Under the pieces are notes generated by a model, which was given only the letters and a program-made list of their open reading frames with translations, did no database searches and was not told where the DNA came from. A stretch of DNA of 51,913 nucleotides from Lentisphaeria bacterium (GTDB taxonomy: Bacteria > Verrucomicrobiota > Lentisphaeria > Victivallales > Victivallaceae): contig JABLYX010000034.1 of assembly GCA_018265615.1 (NCBI GenBank), forward strand, positions 1 through 51,913, written 5' to 3'. Shown in pieces: positions 24,468-33,434 of this stretch. The position numbers were made by a program, and so were the translations under genes. How positions within the stretch are numbered: the first letter of the stretch is position 1; every line of letters starts with the position of its first letter.

Positions 24468-24497
24468 TTCCGGCCGATCTCCGGCCGGAATTATTTT
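24468..24497 (+). terminator. Terminator or attenuator between the twin pseudopilins
   Basis: TTCCGGCCG and CGGCCGGAA are perfect 9-bp arms with a 5-base loop, followed by TTATTTT. No good promoter was found between this site and the next gene, so it may only reduce expression of the second pseudopilin. Confidence 0.7.
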
Positions 24498-24557
24498 CCC
24501 ATGTGGAATATACGATTGATATGTAACATTGTTCAGCAAAAAGGAAGATGACGGAAG

Positions 24558-25196
24558 ATGAAGAAAAGTTTCACCCTGATCGAACTCCTCGTTGTGATTG
24601 CGATCATCGCGATCCTCGCTTCGATGCTGCTGCCGGCCCTGAACAAAGCACGGGAGAGCGCCCGCGAAACAAAGTGCAAAGGGAATCTCAAGCAGGTCGG
24701 CATTCAGATTCAGATGTATGCGGACAGCTATAACAACCGCCTGCCGGAAGCCAATACGAAGGTGGGGTGGGAGCACCGCCTTCTCAATACCGGTTATATT
24801 CCGTATTCCGGCGCCGGGGTCAAGCTCCTGCATTGTCCGAGCGATATGATTGAGCGGACGAACAAGGAGCACAGCCCGAAAAGCTACCGCGCCAACGGCT
24901 ATCTGTGGACGAAGGCGGATAAAACATGCCTGGAAGGAGCTTACACACGGGTAAAGAACCGTCCGTCGCAATTGATATCATTGGTCTGCCAGCCGCATAA
25001 ACTGATGACCTGTTACAGTTCCCAGTCCGCCGACACCTACGGGTTTGACCTTACGCAGTGGACGCATGGAGGAACAAAAGGCACTTATCTGTTTCTCGGC
25101 GGAAACGTCGGGAGCCTCACGGTCAATACTGCGATTATTGCCGACGGCATTATGAAGAAACGCCACTGGCGCGCGAACAAGGCGGAGCATGAATAA
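24558..25196 (+). CDS. DUF1559-type pseudopilin (second twin)
   Basis: A protein of 212 residues starting MKKSFTLIELLVVIAIIAI with the prepilin cleavage site, then ALNKARESARETKCKGNLKQ. It is collinear with the upstream pseudopilin: IQIQMYADS, KSYRANGYLWT, NRPSQLISLVCQPH, WTHGGTKGTYLFLGGNVG and KAEHE all recur. As there, the canonical DG is replaced by GG. GGAAG precedes the ATG. The pair looks like a local duplication, in step with the duplicated regulators on either side. The physical role is unknown. Confidence 0.86.
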   Translation: MKKSFTLIELLVVIAIIAILASMLLPALNKARESARETKCKGNLKQVGIQIQMYADSYNNRLPEANTKVGWEHRLLNTGYIPYSGAGVKLLHCPSDMIERTNKEHSPKSYRANGYLWTKADKTCLEGAYTRVKNRPSQLISLVCQPHKLMTCYSSQSADTYGFDLTQWTHGGTKGTYLFLGGNVGSLTVNTAIIADGIMKKRHWRANKAEHE

Positions 25197-25203
25197 AAAT
25201 CGC

Positions 25204-25232
25204 TTGACTGCTCGGCCCGGAAGCTGTATCTT
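25204..25232 (+). promoter_or_regulatory. Promoter of the second LacI-type regulator
   Basis: TTGACT and TATCTT are separated by 17 bp. Transcription would start about 35 bases before the ATG at 25274. Confidence 0.65.
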
Positions 25233-25273
25233 ACGGCCGGAACCGGATTTCCCGGCGGCCCGATCGGAGTCAT

Positions 25274-26365
25274 ATGGAAGTTAAAATCAATATCAATACC
25301 ATTGCGAAGACGGCGAGAGTCTCGACCACGACGGTGTCGAATTTCATCAACGGCACCGAGGTGTTCCCGATTTCGCGCGACACGCGCGGCCGGGTCAAGG
25401 ATGCGATGCGCAAGCTGAACTACCGCCCGCATATCGGCGGAATCCTCATGCGCCGCAACCTGCCGCGCCGGGGCCGGGTCGGCTTCGTGATGGGAGAAGA
25501 CTGCCGTTCCCCCATCCTGCACACCTCCGGGATCCCGCTCGTGCAGCGCTTCCTGCGCGAACTCGAAACCGCGTTGGACGAACGGCTCGACATGGCGCTC
25601 GAAATCGTTCGCGTGGCGGACGAGGACTCCCGGGAACACTGGAACGCCAGGCTGCTGGATCTCGACTGCGTCGTCAATTACGGGCAGCTCCACAGTCTGC
25701 TGTGCGATTCGCTCTACCGGCGGAACCTGCCGATGATCGAGGTTTATTCGGCGGAGACCTTCCGCCGGCGCGGCGATTTCTCCGGCATAGAGGAGGAGTT
25801 CGACTTCCTCTACTGGCGGAACGACCGGCAGATCGAAAAGCTGTTCGACTACTTTTACAGTCTCGGGAAACGCAGCTTCATCTTCGTTTCAAGCTGTAAT
25901 GTGAAGGCGCTCCGGCCCGACTATTACGGCTACGACGCCGAGATGAAGCTCGAGGGATTCAAGCGCGCGCTGGCCGCCCATCCCGACTGCACGGGGACGA
26001 TCCTCTCGCCGCGCAACGCGGGGGACTTCGATATGTTCCGCGAGTTCAGCCTGACCCGCGAACTGCTGATGCGCGAAAAGGAGCTGCTGGCCCGCGCCGA
26101 CGCGGTGATCTGCCACAACGACATCGTCGCGCAGGGAGCCGCCGCAACGGCGCTCGAACTGGGCCGCCGCCCCGGAGAGGATATCCTCTTCTCCGGAGAG
26201 GGGGATTTCCGCGAGTTCCAGCACTGGCACCCCGCGATCGCGACGAGCAGCGTGGACTATGCGGAACTGACCGACCGGCTCTGCGCACTGATCCGGAAAC
26301 GCATCGCGGACCGCTCCGGCGAACCGTGCCGGACGGAGATTCCGACGCTTCTGATCCAACGTTAA
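25274..26365 (+). CDS. LacI-type transcriptional regulator (second of a paralogous pair)
   Basis: A protein of 363 residues. The N-terminus is NININTIAKTARVSTTTVSN with the hinge LNYRPHIGGIL. The sensor domain shares long blocks with the regulator at 22479, such as GFVMGEDC, FDFLYWRNDRQIE, YYGYDAEMKLEGF and ADAVICHNDIVAQG. The recognition helix is identical in the two proteins while the sensor has diverged. GGAG precedes the ATG. The gene ends 28 bp before the large secreted protein, so it probably shares a transcript with it. It likely senses a sugar and controls this block. Confidence 0.9.
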   Translation: MEVKININTIAKTARVSTTTVSNFINGTEVFPISRDTRGRVKDAMRKLNYRPHIGGILMRRNLPRRGRVGFVMGEDCRSPILHTSGIPLVQRFLRELETALDERLDMALEIVRVADEDSREHWNARLLDLDCVVNYGQLHSLLCDSLYRRNLPMIEVYSAETFRRRGDFSGIEEEFDFLYWRNDRQIEKLFDYFYSLGKRSFIFVSSCNVKALRPDYYGYDAEMKLEGFKRALAAHPDCTGTILSPRNAGDFDMFREFSLTRELLMREKELLARADAVICHNDIVAQGAAATALELGRRPGEDILFSGEGDFREFQHWHPAIATSSVDYAELTDRLCALIRKRIADRSGEPCRTEIPTLLIQR

Positions 26366-26393
26366 CGAAACGGAAATAAATTCGGAGAATGAT

Positions 26394-29300
26394 ATGAAAC
26401 GACTTCTGGCCGCCTTCGCCGCCTGCGCCTCGCTCGTCCTGCCGGGCGCCGTGACGCCGTCCGGATTCTGGTTCGAAAAGACCGACCACTTCCTGACGCC
26501 GTCCGAACCGCTCTGCTTTACCTATACCTTCGACGAAAACGACAAGGCCGCGCTGCGCGACGGCGTGGACTTCCGCATTTACGACATGTCCAACCGGCGT
26601 GTCACCGACGGCAAGTCGGAGGCGTTTGAAATCCGGGACGGCCTTGCGATTTACCGGCTGCTCTCCCCGGAACAGGTGAAAACACTCAAAACCGGCTGGC
26701 ACACGCTGGAGATCCGTCCCGCAAAGCCGCGGAACGGCGAGTTCTTCCGCCAGAAGTTCCACGTCCGCAACGAAGGGTTCGCGCGCCGGGTCGTCTATCT
26801 GCTCGACTGCGTGACGCCGGAGGGATTCGCGTTCTGGCTGAACGGAGACGACAACCTCATCGAGCCGCTCCGCAGCTTTCCGGAAGAGGGAAAACCGGAC
26901 TGCGTGGTCGTTTCCAGCTATACCGCCCTGCCGGAGGAGACGCAAAAAGCGCTCGACGCTTACGTGCGCGGCGGCGGAACCGCTCTCTTCTTCGGCGTGA
27001 ACAACGCACAGCTCGACGGGATGAATCCGCTCGCACTGAACCGCGCCGACCCCTACCCGAAAACCGCGAAGCGCGACCGCGACGGCAAACTCGCCTACCT
27101 GCTGAATGTGAAGCTGGCCGACGGCGCGAAGCTGTTGGAAGCCTCCGGCGACGGTACGCCGGAGATCGCGGAGAAAGCGTACGGCTCCGGCCGCGTGATC
27201 GCATATGCGGGGGCGCTGAAGCCCGGCTCCGACACGCTGATCCCCCCCTACGGGCTCGGACTCCAGGCAAAAGAGCGGGATCTTCCGGTATTCCGCGCCG
27301 CCCCGGCCGATGCGGAGGGCTTCCGCGAGGGGATCAGCCGCAATAACTTCGGCCGGTTCGGCTGGCTGAACGACGATCGCGTGAACGCAATCAGCATCCG
27401 CCCTGAACATACGTTCCGGATGTGGGACGTGAACCAGGACTATTTCGGCGTAAGCTTCTCCGGCAGCCACACTCCCGGCAAGCTCGCAGCGCTGAAAACC
27501 AACTGGCTCGGCAAGAGCATGCTCGGAACCGGCGGCCGCTGGGGCCGGGCGACGGAGATCGTCTGGGGGCTCGGAACACCGGGCGTCCTGCTGCGCAACC
27601 CCGATGCGGAAAAGATTTCGATCGAGAGCCCGATGCTCGGGTATCTCGCCTACCCGGTCAAGGGCGGAACCCGCGTCATCGAGCTCGAAGCCGGTTCGAA
27701 GGCCGATCTCAAGGGACTCTCCTCGAACTGGTTCCTGATCTGGAACCGGACCGGAAACTACGATGCCTGGCCGCTGCTCTTCACCTTCAACCGCCGGATT
27801 TCGGGCGCAAAAATGGAGGGCCGGAACCTTGAAATCACGTTTGCGAAGCGCGGAATCGACCTCGCCGCCATGCCGCTCTCCGGCGTCCGCCACTACACCG
27901 CCGCCGAAACGGCCGCGTGGCGGAAAGCGTTGCCACGGGAAATTGCAGAGCGCTGTGCGCGCTGGAGCCGGATCCAGGCCGCGCGCACGGTCGGCTGCGT
28001 CGAAAGCTACAAGCTCGACAAGGAGTCCGGAACCGTCACGATCCGCAATGATTTCGAGTACCTGGCCGTTCCGAACGACTGGAGCGTGGAGCCGGAGTAT
28101 GTGGCCCCGGTTCCGCCGCTCGTGCCGCTGTACGCCGAGGTCGCCGACGTGAAGACCGGCGGCGCCGCAGACCTCGGTTTCGCAACGCTGTACGGGCCGC
28201 TGTGGGGAGCCCCGGGCAAACGCTCCGAATACACGCTGCCCCTGCCGGACGCCGGCTACGGCCTGCCGGTGACGGCGGCGGATCCGCGGCTCGACCTCGC
28301 TGCGAACAAAGCGCTGTTCGACCGGATCACGGAGCACCTGAAGATCGTCGGCATGCTCTACATCGCGCCGAACTACAGCATCGTGGAACGGAAGAAGGGG
28401 CGCATCTATCCGGAGCGCGAGCTGCGCGAGGCGACCTCCTCGAAGTCCGGCCTCGAAGCGGCCAACTGGAACTACATCGACCTGCACCGCACGCTCGGCG
28501 GCGTGACCGGCAACCTCATGTTCAAGCCGTACATCGACGGCGTGAAAGGATACGACGACACCCGCGCCCGGCTGAATGCGAAGATCGACCGGAATATCCG
28601 GCGGGACATCGAATTCTTCCAGTACAAGACCTTCCTGCGCTACCGGCCGGAGCCGTTCACCGGCGCCTGGAGCCTGATGGCGTTCATCGCCCCCGTGCGT
28701 TACAACGACGGCTTCTGGATGTTCCACGACATGAACGAGACGGCCGGAATCTTCCTGCAGACGCTCGGCCTCTACAGCCGCATGGCCGGCGATCCGGTCT
28801 TCTTTGAGTCGAACGAACCGTACATCGACCTCTTCATGAGCAACTACCTCACGGGGAACGACTGGGCGTGGATGGCCTCGAACGCGGTCGAATGGGGCAT
28901 GGGCAACAACATCGACATGCTGAACGCCGAACTCTCCGGCTGGTCCGGCATGGTGCGGATCAAGGAGGCGCTCGGCAAGCCGGAAGAGGCCGACTTCGGC
29001 CGCTACATGACCGCGAAGGCCGCCGTTGCAACCGGTGCGCGGCTGAACCAGGCGAAGTTCTACAACTCGCTGAATTTCCCGATCCCGCCGCACCTTGCGC
29101 CGGTCATCCACGAGATGGCCGAAGCCGAACAGTCGGGGAGCAAAGGCGCCTATCTGCCGCTCGGCGTGTCGCAGGGGTACGGCGAGGGGTGGCCGTCGCT
29201 CTGGCCGACCTCGATTTCGAAGGGGCTCCTGAAACACTTCATCGACGGCAAGGATTTCTACAGCACAAGCAAGGGCGTGCCGTTCGAGCTGCTGAATTTC

Positions 29301-30074
29301 TACCGCTCGAATGCGAAACTCGCCGCGCCGCTGCGGAAGTACGAGGGGATGTACCGCGACATGGCGTACCGGACGAACGCGCCGTACCTCTACAGCCGCA
29401 TCGCGGGCAACGCCTCGATGCAGCTGCCGTACGACCGCGCCGACATCGAGCGCATGCTGTTCCGGACGCTGTCCATGCCGGAGTGTTCGGCAAAATCGCT
29501 CGGTGCGGGCCTTGCGGATTGGGAGATGCCCGCGATGGTGAACCTGCTCGGCATGCTGGTTGAAACCGCCGGAGAGGATCAGTCCGCGGCCTGCGTCCCG
29601 GCCGGAGACGAACGCAACGGCGCGATCCGCTGGGAGACCGCCGGAAAAGGCGCGAAGTTCGCAATCGTCCGGCTCGATGCGGAGCCGGAGAATGTCGCGG
29701 ACGGCGCGGCGTCGGTCCGGTTCGAATTCGCCGCTCCGGCCGGGGGGGCGGATGCCGCCGTATTCACCCGCTTCGACCGGCAGGCGGTACAGGACAAGAA
29801 GTGCGCCGCGCTGAGCTTCCTCGTGAAATCGGAGACGCCGGGCGCGTTGCGGATCGTGCTGCCGAACCACGACTGGACCCGCCGCGGCTCCGCGCTGCTC
29901 CCGCTCGGAGACGGCACGAAGGAGTGGAAACGCGTCCGGCTCGAATTCGACCGCGACCTCAAAATGAACGCGAACGCGGTCCGGCCCGCCGACCTGCGCG
30001 GCGAACTCTTCCTCTACAACGGCGGTAAAACGCCTGTGAAAGTGTACATCGACGACCTCCGGTTCGAACCGTAG
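26394..30074 (+). CDS. Large secreted multidomain protein, probable carbohydrate-active enzyme
   Basis: A protein of 1226 residues with a Sec signal peptide (cleavage likely after LPGA, near residue 19). Residues about 20-130 look like a beta-sandwich. Residues about 135-220 resemble a ThuA/GATase-like fold (KPDCVVVSSYTALPEETQ and AYVRGGGTALFFG). Residues about 330-620 are beta-rich. Residues about 640-1050 are alpha-helical and aromatic-rich (MLYIAPNYSIVE, AFIAPVRYNDGFWMFHDMNE, WMASNAVEWGMG), compatible with an alpha/alpha barrel. Residues about 1070-1226 resemble a carbohydrate-binding jelly roll ending in VYIDDLRFEP. I cannot assign it to a numbered glycoside hydrolase family. GGAG precedes the ATG. 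Co-transcription with the LacI-type regulator suggests a glycan substrate. Confidence 0.75.
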   Translation: MKRLLAAFAACASLVLPGAVTPSGFWFEKTDHFLTPSEPLCFTYTFDENDKAALRDGVDFRIYDMSNRRVTDGKSEAFEIRDGLAIYRLLSPEQVKTLKTGWHTLEIRPAKPRNGEFFRQKFHVRNEGFARRVVYLLDCVTPEGFAFWLNGDDNLIEPLRSFPEEGKPDCVVVSSYTALPEETQKALDAYVRGGGTALFFGVNNAQLDGMNPLALNRADPYPKTAKRDRDGKLAYLLNVKLADGAKLLEASGDGTPEIAEKAYGSGRVIAYAGALKPGSDTLIPPYGLGLQAKERDLPVFRAAPADAEGFREGISRNNFGRFGWLNDDRVNAISIRPEHTFRMWDVNQDYFGVSFSGSHTPGKLAALKTNWLGKSMLGTGGRWGRATEIVWGLGTPGVLLRNPDAEKISIESPMLGYLAYPVKGGTRVIELEAGSKADLKGLSSNWFLIWNRTGNYDAWPLLFTFNRRISGAKMEGRNLEITFAKRGIDLAAMPLSGVRHYTAAETAAWRKALPREIAERCARWSRIQAARTVGCVESYKLDKESGTVTIRNDFEYLAVPNDWSVEPEYVAPVPPLVPLYAEVADVKTGGAADLGFATLYGPLWGAPGKRSEYTLPLPDAGYGLPVTAADPRLDLAANKALFDRITEHLKIVGMLYIAPNYSIVERKKGRIYPERELREATSSKSGLEAANWNYIDLHRTLGGVTGNLMFKPYIDGVKGYDDTRARLNAKIDRNIRRDIEFFQYKTFLRYRPEPFTGAWSLMAFIAPVRYNDGFWMFHDMNETAGIFLQTLGLYSRMAGDPVFFESNEPYIDLFMSNYLTGNDWAWMASNAVEWGMGNNIDMLNAELSGWSGMVRIKEALGKPEEADFGRYMTAKAAVATGARLNQAKFYNSLNFPIPPHLAPVIHEMAEAEQSGSKGAYLPLGVSQGYGEGWPSLWPTSISKGLLKHFIDGKDFYSTSKGVPFELLNFYRSNAKLAAPLRKYEGMYRDMAYRTNAPYLYSRIAGNASMQLPYDRADIERMLFRTLSMPECSAKSLGAGLADWEMPAMVNLLGMLVETAGEDQSAACVPAGDERNGAIRWETAGKGAKFAIVRLDAEPENVADGAASVRFEFAAPAGGADAAVFTRFDRQAVQDKKCAALSFLVKSETPGALRIVLPNHDWTRRGSALLPLGDGTKEWKRVRLEFDRDLKMNANAVRPADLRGELFLYNGGKTPVKVYIDDLRFEP

Positions 30075-30089
30075 CTCTCCCCGCCCCCG

Positions 30090-30122
30090 ATCCGCCGGAT
30101 TGCGATTCGGCGGATTTTTTTT
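30090..30122 (+). terminator. Terminator after the 1226-residue protein gene
   Basis: ATCCGCCG and CGGCGGAT are perfect 8-bp arms around a 9-base loop, followed by eight T residues. It closes the regulator-secreted protein transcript. Confidence 0.92.
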
Positions 30123-30133
30123 GCTCCCGCACT

Positions 30134-30161
30134 TTGAAAACGGCTGAAACTGCGCTATCTT
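30134..30161 (+). promoter_or_regulatory. Promoter giving a leaderless or near-leaderless lipoprotein mRNA
   Basis: TTGAAA and TATCTT are separated by 16 bp. The predicted start of transcription (about 30168) coincides with the ATG at 30169, and no Shine-Dalgarno sequence precedes that ATG. Confidence 0.5.
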
Positions 30162-30168
30162 ATACAGC

Positions 30169-30759
30169 ATGAACAGGTATATTTTCTCGACAATCGTCTG
30201 CGCCGCATCCGCCGCGGCGGCTCTGACCGGATGCGGCAAAGCGCATCCCGCGCCGCCGTCGGAACGCAATGCGCTGATCCTGCGCTTCTTCAACAGCATG
30301 ACGGCCGGAGACGCGCCCGCTGCGTCGGAGCAGGGTGAAAAGCTCCGTAAGATGGACATCGGCAACGAGTATATCGTAAAGCTGATCACGGTCCAGCAGA
30401 GCAACGCATTTCTGCAGCGCGCCCAGAGTGAAGTGAATGCCGGCAATATCGGCAAAGCGCTCGAAATCCTGAATGAAGGTGTGAAGACCTATCCGTCGAA
30501 CCGCGACCTCGCGCGCCAGCGAACCCGGGTGCGCCAGCTGCGCAATGCGGAGATGCTGCTGCGCGAGATGAAAGAGGCGAAAAACTCCGCCTCGATGTCG
30601 GCGGCGCTGACCGCTGCGTCGACCGGGCTCTCGTCGAACATGACCCCGAAGCTCCGGGCGTATCTGGACGGCTACAGGCTCCGGATCGCCGATGTCGCCC
30701 GCGAAGAAGCCGCCAGGACCGCCGCCGAGCCGGTCGTCGGCAAACCCGCCGGGAAATAG
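30169..30759 (+). CDS. Small lipoprotein with TPR-like helices
   Basis: A protein of 196 residues. MNRYIFSTIVCAASAAAALTGC carries a lipobox (LTGC), so Cys22 should be lipidated. The mature part is helical, with a TPR-like stretch (residues about 80-120: QRAQSEVNAGNIGKALEIL and GVKTYPSNRDLARQRTRV). The family is not recognised. The next gene, a PpiC-like chaperone, starts directly at its stop codon (TAGGTG), so the two may work together in periplasmic protein folding or assembly. No Shine-Dalgarno sequence is visible before the ATG. Confidence 0.75.
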   Translation: MNRYIFSTIVCAASAAAALTGCGKAHPAPPSERNALILRFFNSMTAGDAPAASEQGEKLRKMDIGNEYIVKLITVQQSNAFLQRAQSEVNAGNIGKALEILNEGVKTYPSNRDLARQRTRVRQLRNAEMLLREMKEAKNSASMSAALTAASTGLSSNMTPKLRAYLDGYRLRIADVAREEAARTAAEPVVGKPAGK

Positions 30760-31665
30760 GTGCGGAATATGCGGCGGCCGGTCTGGATCCTGCTGGTATG
30801 CGCGGCGATTCCGCTTTTCGCAGCCGGGGAATTCGACTTCCTGCCGGAAACCGTCGCCTCCGTCAACGGCGAGGCAATCACGCGCGATATGGTCGCCGCA
30901 CGGCTCCGGAAGAGGGGCGGCTATTCGGCGGAGAACAGCCGCGCACAGCTGACGGCCGCAGCGAAAAGCGCGGCCGAAACCGAAATCTACTTCTATCTGC
31001 TGGGGCGGCTGCTGGCCGTCGAGGGGATCGTCCCGTCAGAAAAGGCGGCTGAAAAAAAACTCGCCGAGCTTGAGCGCGCCCTGCCGCACGGAGTACCCGG
31101 AGCGGCGCGGGAGGAGCTCAGGAAGCTGGCCGACTCCGAAAATTTCCGCTGGAACGTCGCGCTGCAGCAGTATCTTGCGAAGATCGCACCGGAGGTCATC
31201 ACGGTCGACGACGCCGAAATCGAACAGCTTTACCGGCTGAACCAGGAGCGTTTCCGCCTGCCGGAGCAGTACCAGTTCGGCGTGATCCGGGTGTTGAAGA
31301 GCCGTCCGGAGGCGAAGGAGCTCGCCGAAACGGCGCGGGCCCGGCTGCGGCAGGGGGAGGATTTCGACCGGGTCGCGGCCGAAATCGACCCGGACGGCGA
31401 GCCGGTGCCGGATACGGAGCTGCTCGAAATCCTGAAGCAGGGCGATCCGTCGCTCCCGGTCAACAGCGTCAGCCGGATCCTTGAAAACGACGACGCCTAT
31501 TTTCTCATCAAGGTCAAATCGAAGACGCCGGGGCGGTTTGTCCCGCTGGAACTGCTTGCGCCGTACCTGCGGCTTCAGCTCGCGTCGGAGAAGGCGGGGA
31601 AAGCGCTCGAGCTCCTCCTGCGCGGCGAATTGCACAAGGCGAATATCCAGTTTTTCATCCAGTAA
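30760..31665 (+). CDS. SurA/PpiC-like periplasmic peptidyl-prolyl isomerase
   Basis: A protein of 301 residues with a signal peptide (WILLVCAAIPLFAAG). Residues about 30-150 are a SurA-like N-terminal helical chaperone region beginning VASVNGEAITRDMV, the usual entry motif. Residues about 155-255 are a parvulin-type (PpiC) region with EQYQFGVIRVL, ARLRQGEDFDRVAAEIDPDG and the final strand YFLIKVKSKTPGRFVPL. Known relatives help outer-membrane and secreted proteins fold. The GTG at 30760 abuts the upstream stop; an ATG at 30769 is an equally possible start. The GH35 gene follows after 14 bp. Confidence 0.85.
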   Translation: MRNMRRPVWILLVCAAIPLFAAGEFDFLPETVASVNGEAITRDMVAARLRKRGGYSAENSRAQLTAAAKSAAETEIYFYLLGRLLAVEGIVPSEKAAEKKLAELERALPHGVPGAAREELRKLADSENFRWNVALQQYLAKIAPEVITVDDAEIEQLYRLNQERFRLPEQYQFGVIRVLKSRPEAKELAETARARLRQGEDFDRVAAEIDPDGEPVPDTELLEILKQGDPSLPVNSVSRILENDDAYFLIKVKSKTPGRFVPLELLAPYLRLQLASEKAGKALELLLRGELHKANIQFFIQ

Positions 31666-31679
31666 TTGACGGGGGAAGC

Positions 31680-33434
31680 ATGGCTGAGATTGAAATTTCC
31701 GGCGGAGCGATCCGGGTCGGCGGCATTCCGACGCAGATCATTTCTGGAACCATCCACTATTTCCGCATCTGCCGGGAGCAGTGGGCGGACCGCATCGCAA
31801 AGGCGAAGATGATGGGGCTCAATGCGATTGAGACCTATGTCTGCCACAATCTGCATGAGCCGGAACCGGGCAGGTTCGATTTCTCCGGCATGCTCGACCT
31901 CGAAGCGTTCCTCGGCGAAATCCGCAAGGCCGGGCTCTACGCGATCGTGCGCCCCGGGCCGTATATCTGCGCGGAGTGGGAGAACGGCGGGCTGCCGGCG
32001 TGGCTCTCCGTGCAGCCGGGCGTGGAGTTCCGCTGCATGAATCCCGCATTCCTCGAAGCGAACGACCGTTATCTCGACGCGCTCCTGCCCCGGGTGAAAG
32101 AGCATCTGTACACCGCCGGCGGTCCCGTCATCATGATGCAGATCGAAAACGAGTACGGCAGTTACGGCAACGACAAAGAGTATCTCGAACATGTCCGGCA
32201 GGTGTTCCTGCGGAACGGAATCGACGTACCGCTCTTCACCTCGGACGGCCCGTGCGACTGGATGCTGCAGGGCGGCACGATTCCGGAGTGCTTCCAGACC
32301 GTGAATTTCGGCAGCCGCTCCGCCGGGGCGTTCGCAAAGAGCCGCGAATACCGCCCCGATGGACCGGATTTCTGCATGGAATTCTGGAACGGCTGGTTCG
32401 ATCACTGGGGCGAAAAGCATCATACGCGCGACGCGGGGGACGTGGCAGAGGAGCTCGATGCGATGCTGAAGAGCGGCGCTTCCGTGAACTTCTACGTCTT
32501 CTGCGGCGGAACAAACTTCGGATTCACCGCCGGTGCGAACGGCAACGGTGAGAAGCCGGGCGACTATGCGCCCACCGTGACGAGCTACGACTATGACAGC
32601 CCGCTGACCGAGTGGGGCGACCCGACTCCGAAGTTCTTCGCCTGCCGGGAGGTGATCCGCCGCTACCGCCCGGATGCACCGTTCGGCACACCGGAGCCGA
32701 TCCGCAAGGCCGCCTACGGTGAAGTCGCGCTGACGGAGAGCGCGCCGCTCCTCGGTCAGCTTGACCGCCTCGCGGAAAAACGCGAATCGGTCCGCCCCCC
32801 GACGATGGAGGCGTGCGGGCAGAGCTTCGGATTCATCCACTACCGCACGAAGCTTTCGGGCCCCTTCAGGGACCGGCTCTACTTTCCGCAGGTGCACGAC
32901 CGTGTGACGGCCTATGCCGACGGCGCATATCTCGGGACCGTCTACCGCAATGATGAGGAGCGCTTCCTGCCGGTCGAGACCGGCCCCGGGGGCGCGGTGC
33001 TCGATCTGCTCGTCGAAAACACCGGGCGGATCAACTACGGGCCGCTGGTCGGGCGCGACCTCAAGGGGCTGCCGCTCGGCGTCGGCGTCACCTGGCAGAT
33101 GCTGAGCCACTTCGAAGTATGGAACCTCGAACTGGACGACATCAGCAACATCCGTTACGGAGCGTTCGCTGAAGCGGAAAACATCCCGGCCTTCCACCGC
33201 GGCGAGTTCGAGGCGGAGGAGATTGCCGACACTTTCCTCGAATTCCCCGGGGTCAAGGGGATCGTCTGGATCAACGGCTTCAACATCGGACGCTACTGGA
33301 ACATCGGCCCCGGAAACACGCTGTACGTCCCCGCCCCGCTGCTGAAGAAGGGGCGCAACGAGATCGCGGTTCTCGAACTGCACAAGCTCAGGGGTCCCTG
33401 CGTGGTCTTCACCGATCGGCCGCAGCTGGATTGA
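31680..33434 (+). CDS. GH35 beta-galactosidase
   Basis: A protein of 584 residues. The GH35 signature GGPVIMMQIENEYGSYG holds the acid/base Glu near residue 157, and DFCMEFWNGWFDHWG holds the nucleophile Glu near 233. The N-terminal barrel entry ISGTIHYFRICREQWADRI and NLHEPEPGRFDFSG are typical, as is FNIGRYWNIGP in the C-terminal beta domain. There is no signal peptide, so it acts in the cytoplasm, hydrolysing imported beta-galactosides; galactose would then reach galactokinase. GGGGAAG precedes the ATG. Its last 26 bases overlap the convergent AraC gene. Confidence 0.95.
   Translation: MAEIEISGGAIRVGGIPTQIISGTIHYFRICREQWADRIAKAKMMGLNAIETYVCHNLHEPEPGRFDFSGMLDLEAFLGEIRKAGLYAIVRPGPYICAEWENGGLPAWLSVQPGVEFRCMNPAFLEANDRYLDALLPRVKEHLYTAGGPVIMMQIENEYGSYGNDKEYLEHVRQVFLRNGIDVPLFTSDGPCDWMLQGGTIPECFQTVNFGSRSAGAFAKSREYRPDGPDFCMEFWNGWFDHWGEKHHTRDAGDVAEELDAMLKSGASVNFYVFCGGTNFGFTAGANGNGEKPGDYAPTVTSYDYDSPLTEWGDPTPKFFACREVIRRYRPDAPFGTPEPIRKAAYGEVALTESAPLLGQLDRLAEKRESVRPPTMEACGQSFGFIHYRTKLSGPFRDRLYFPQVHDRVTAYADGAYLGTVYRNDEERFLPVETGPGGAVLDLLVENTGRINYGPLVGRDLKGLPLGVGVTWQMLSHFEVWNLELDDISNIRYGAFAEAENIPAFHRGEFEAEEIADTFLEFPGVKGIVWINGFNIGRYWNIGPGNTLYVPAPLLKKGRNEIAVLELHKLRGPCVVFTDRPQLD

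Noticed and set aside
26046..30455. A 1469-codon open frame on the minus strand opposite the 1226-residue secreted protein and the end of the LacI-type gene.
   Set aside because: The plus-strand gene has a signal peptide, ribosome binding site and terminator. The antisense translation is Arg/Val/Ala-rich without domains, as expected from high-GC third codon positions.
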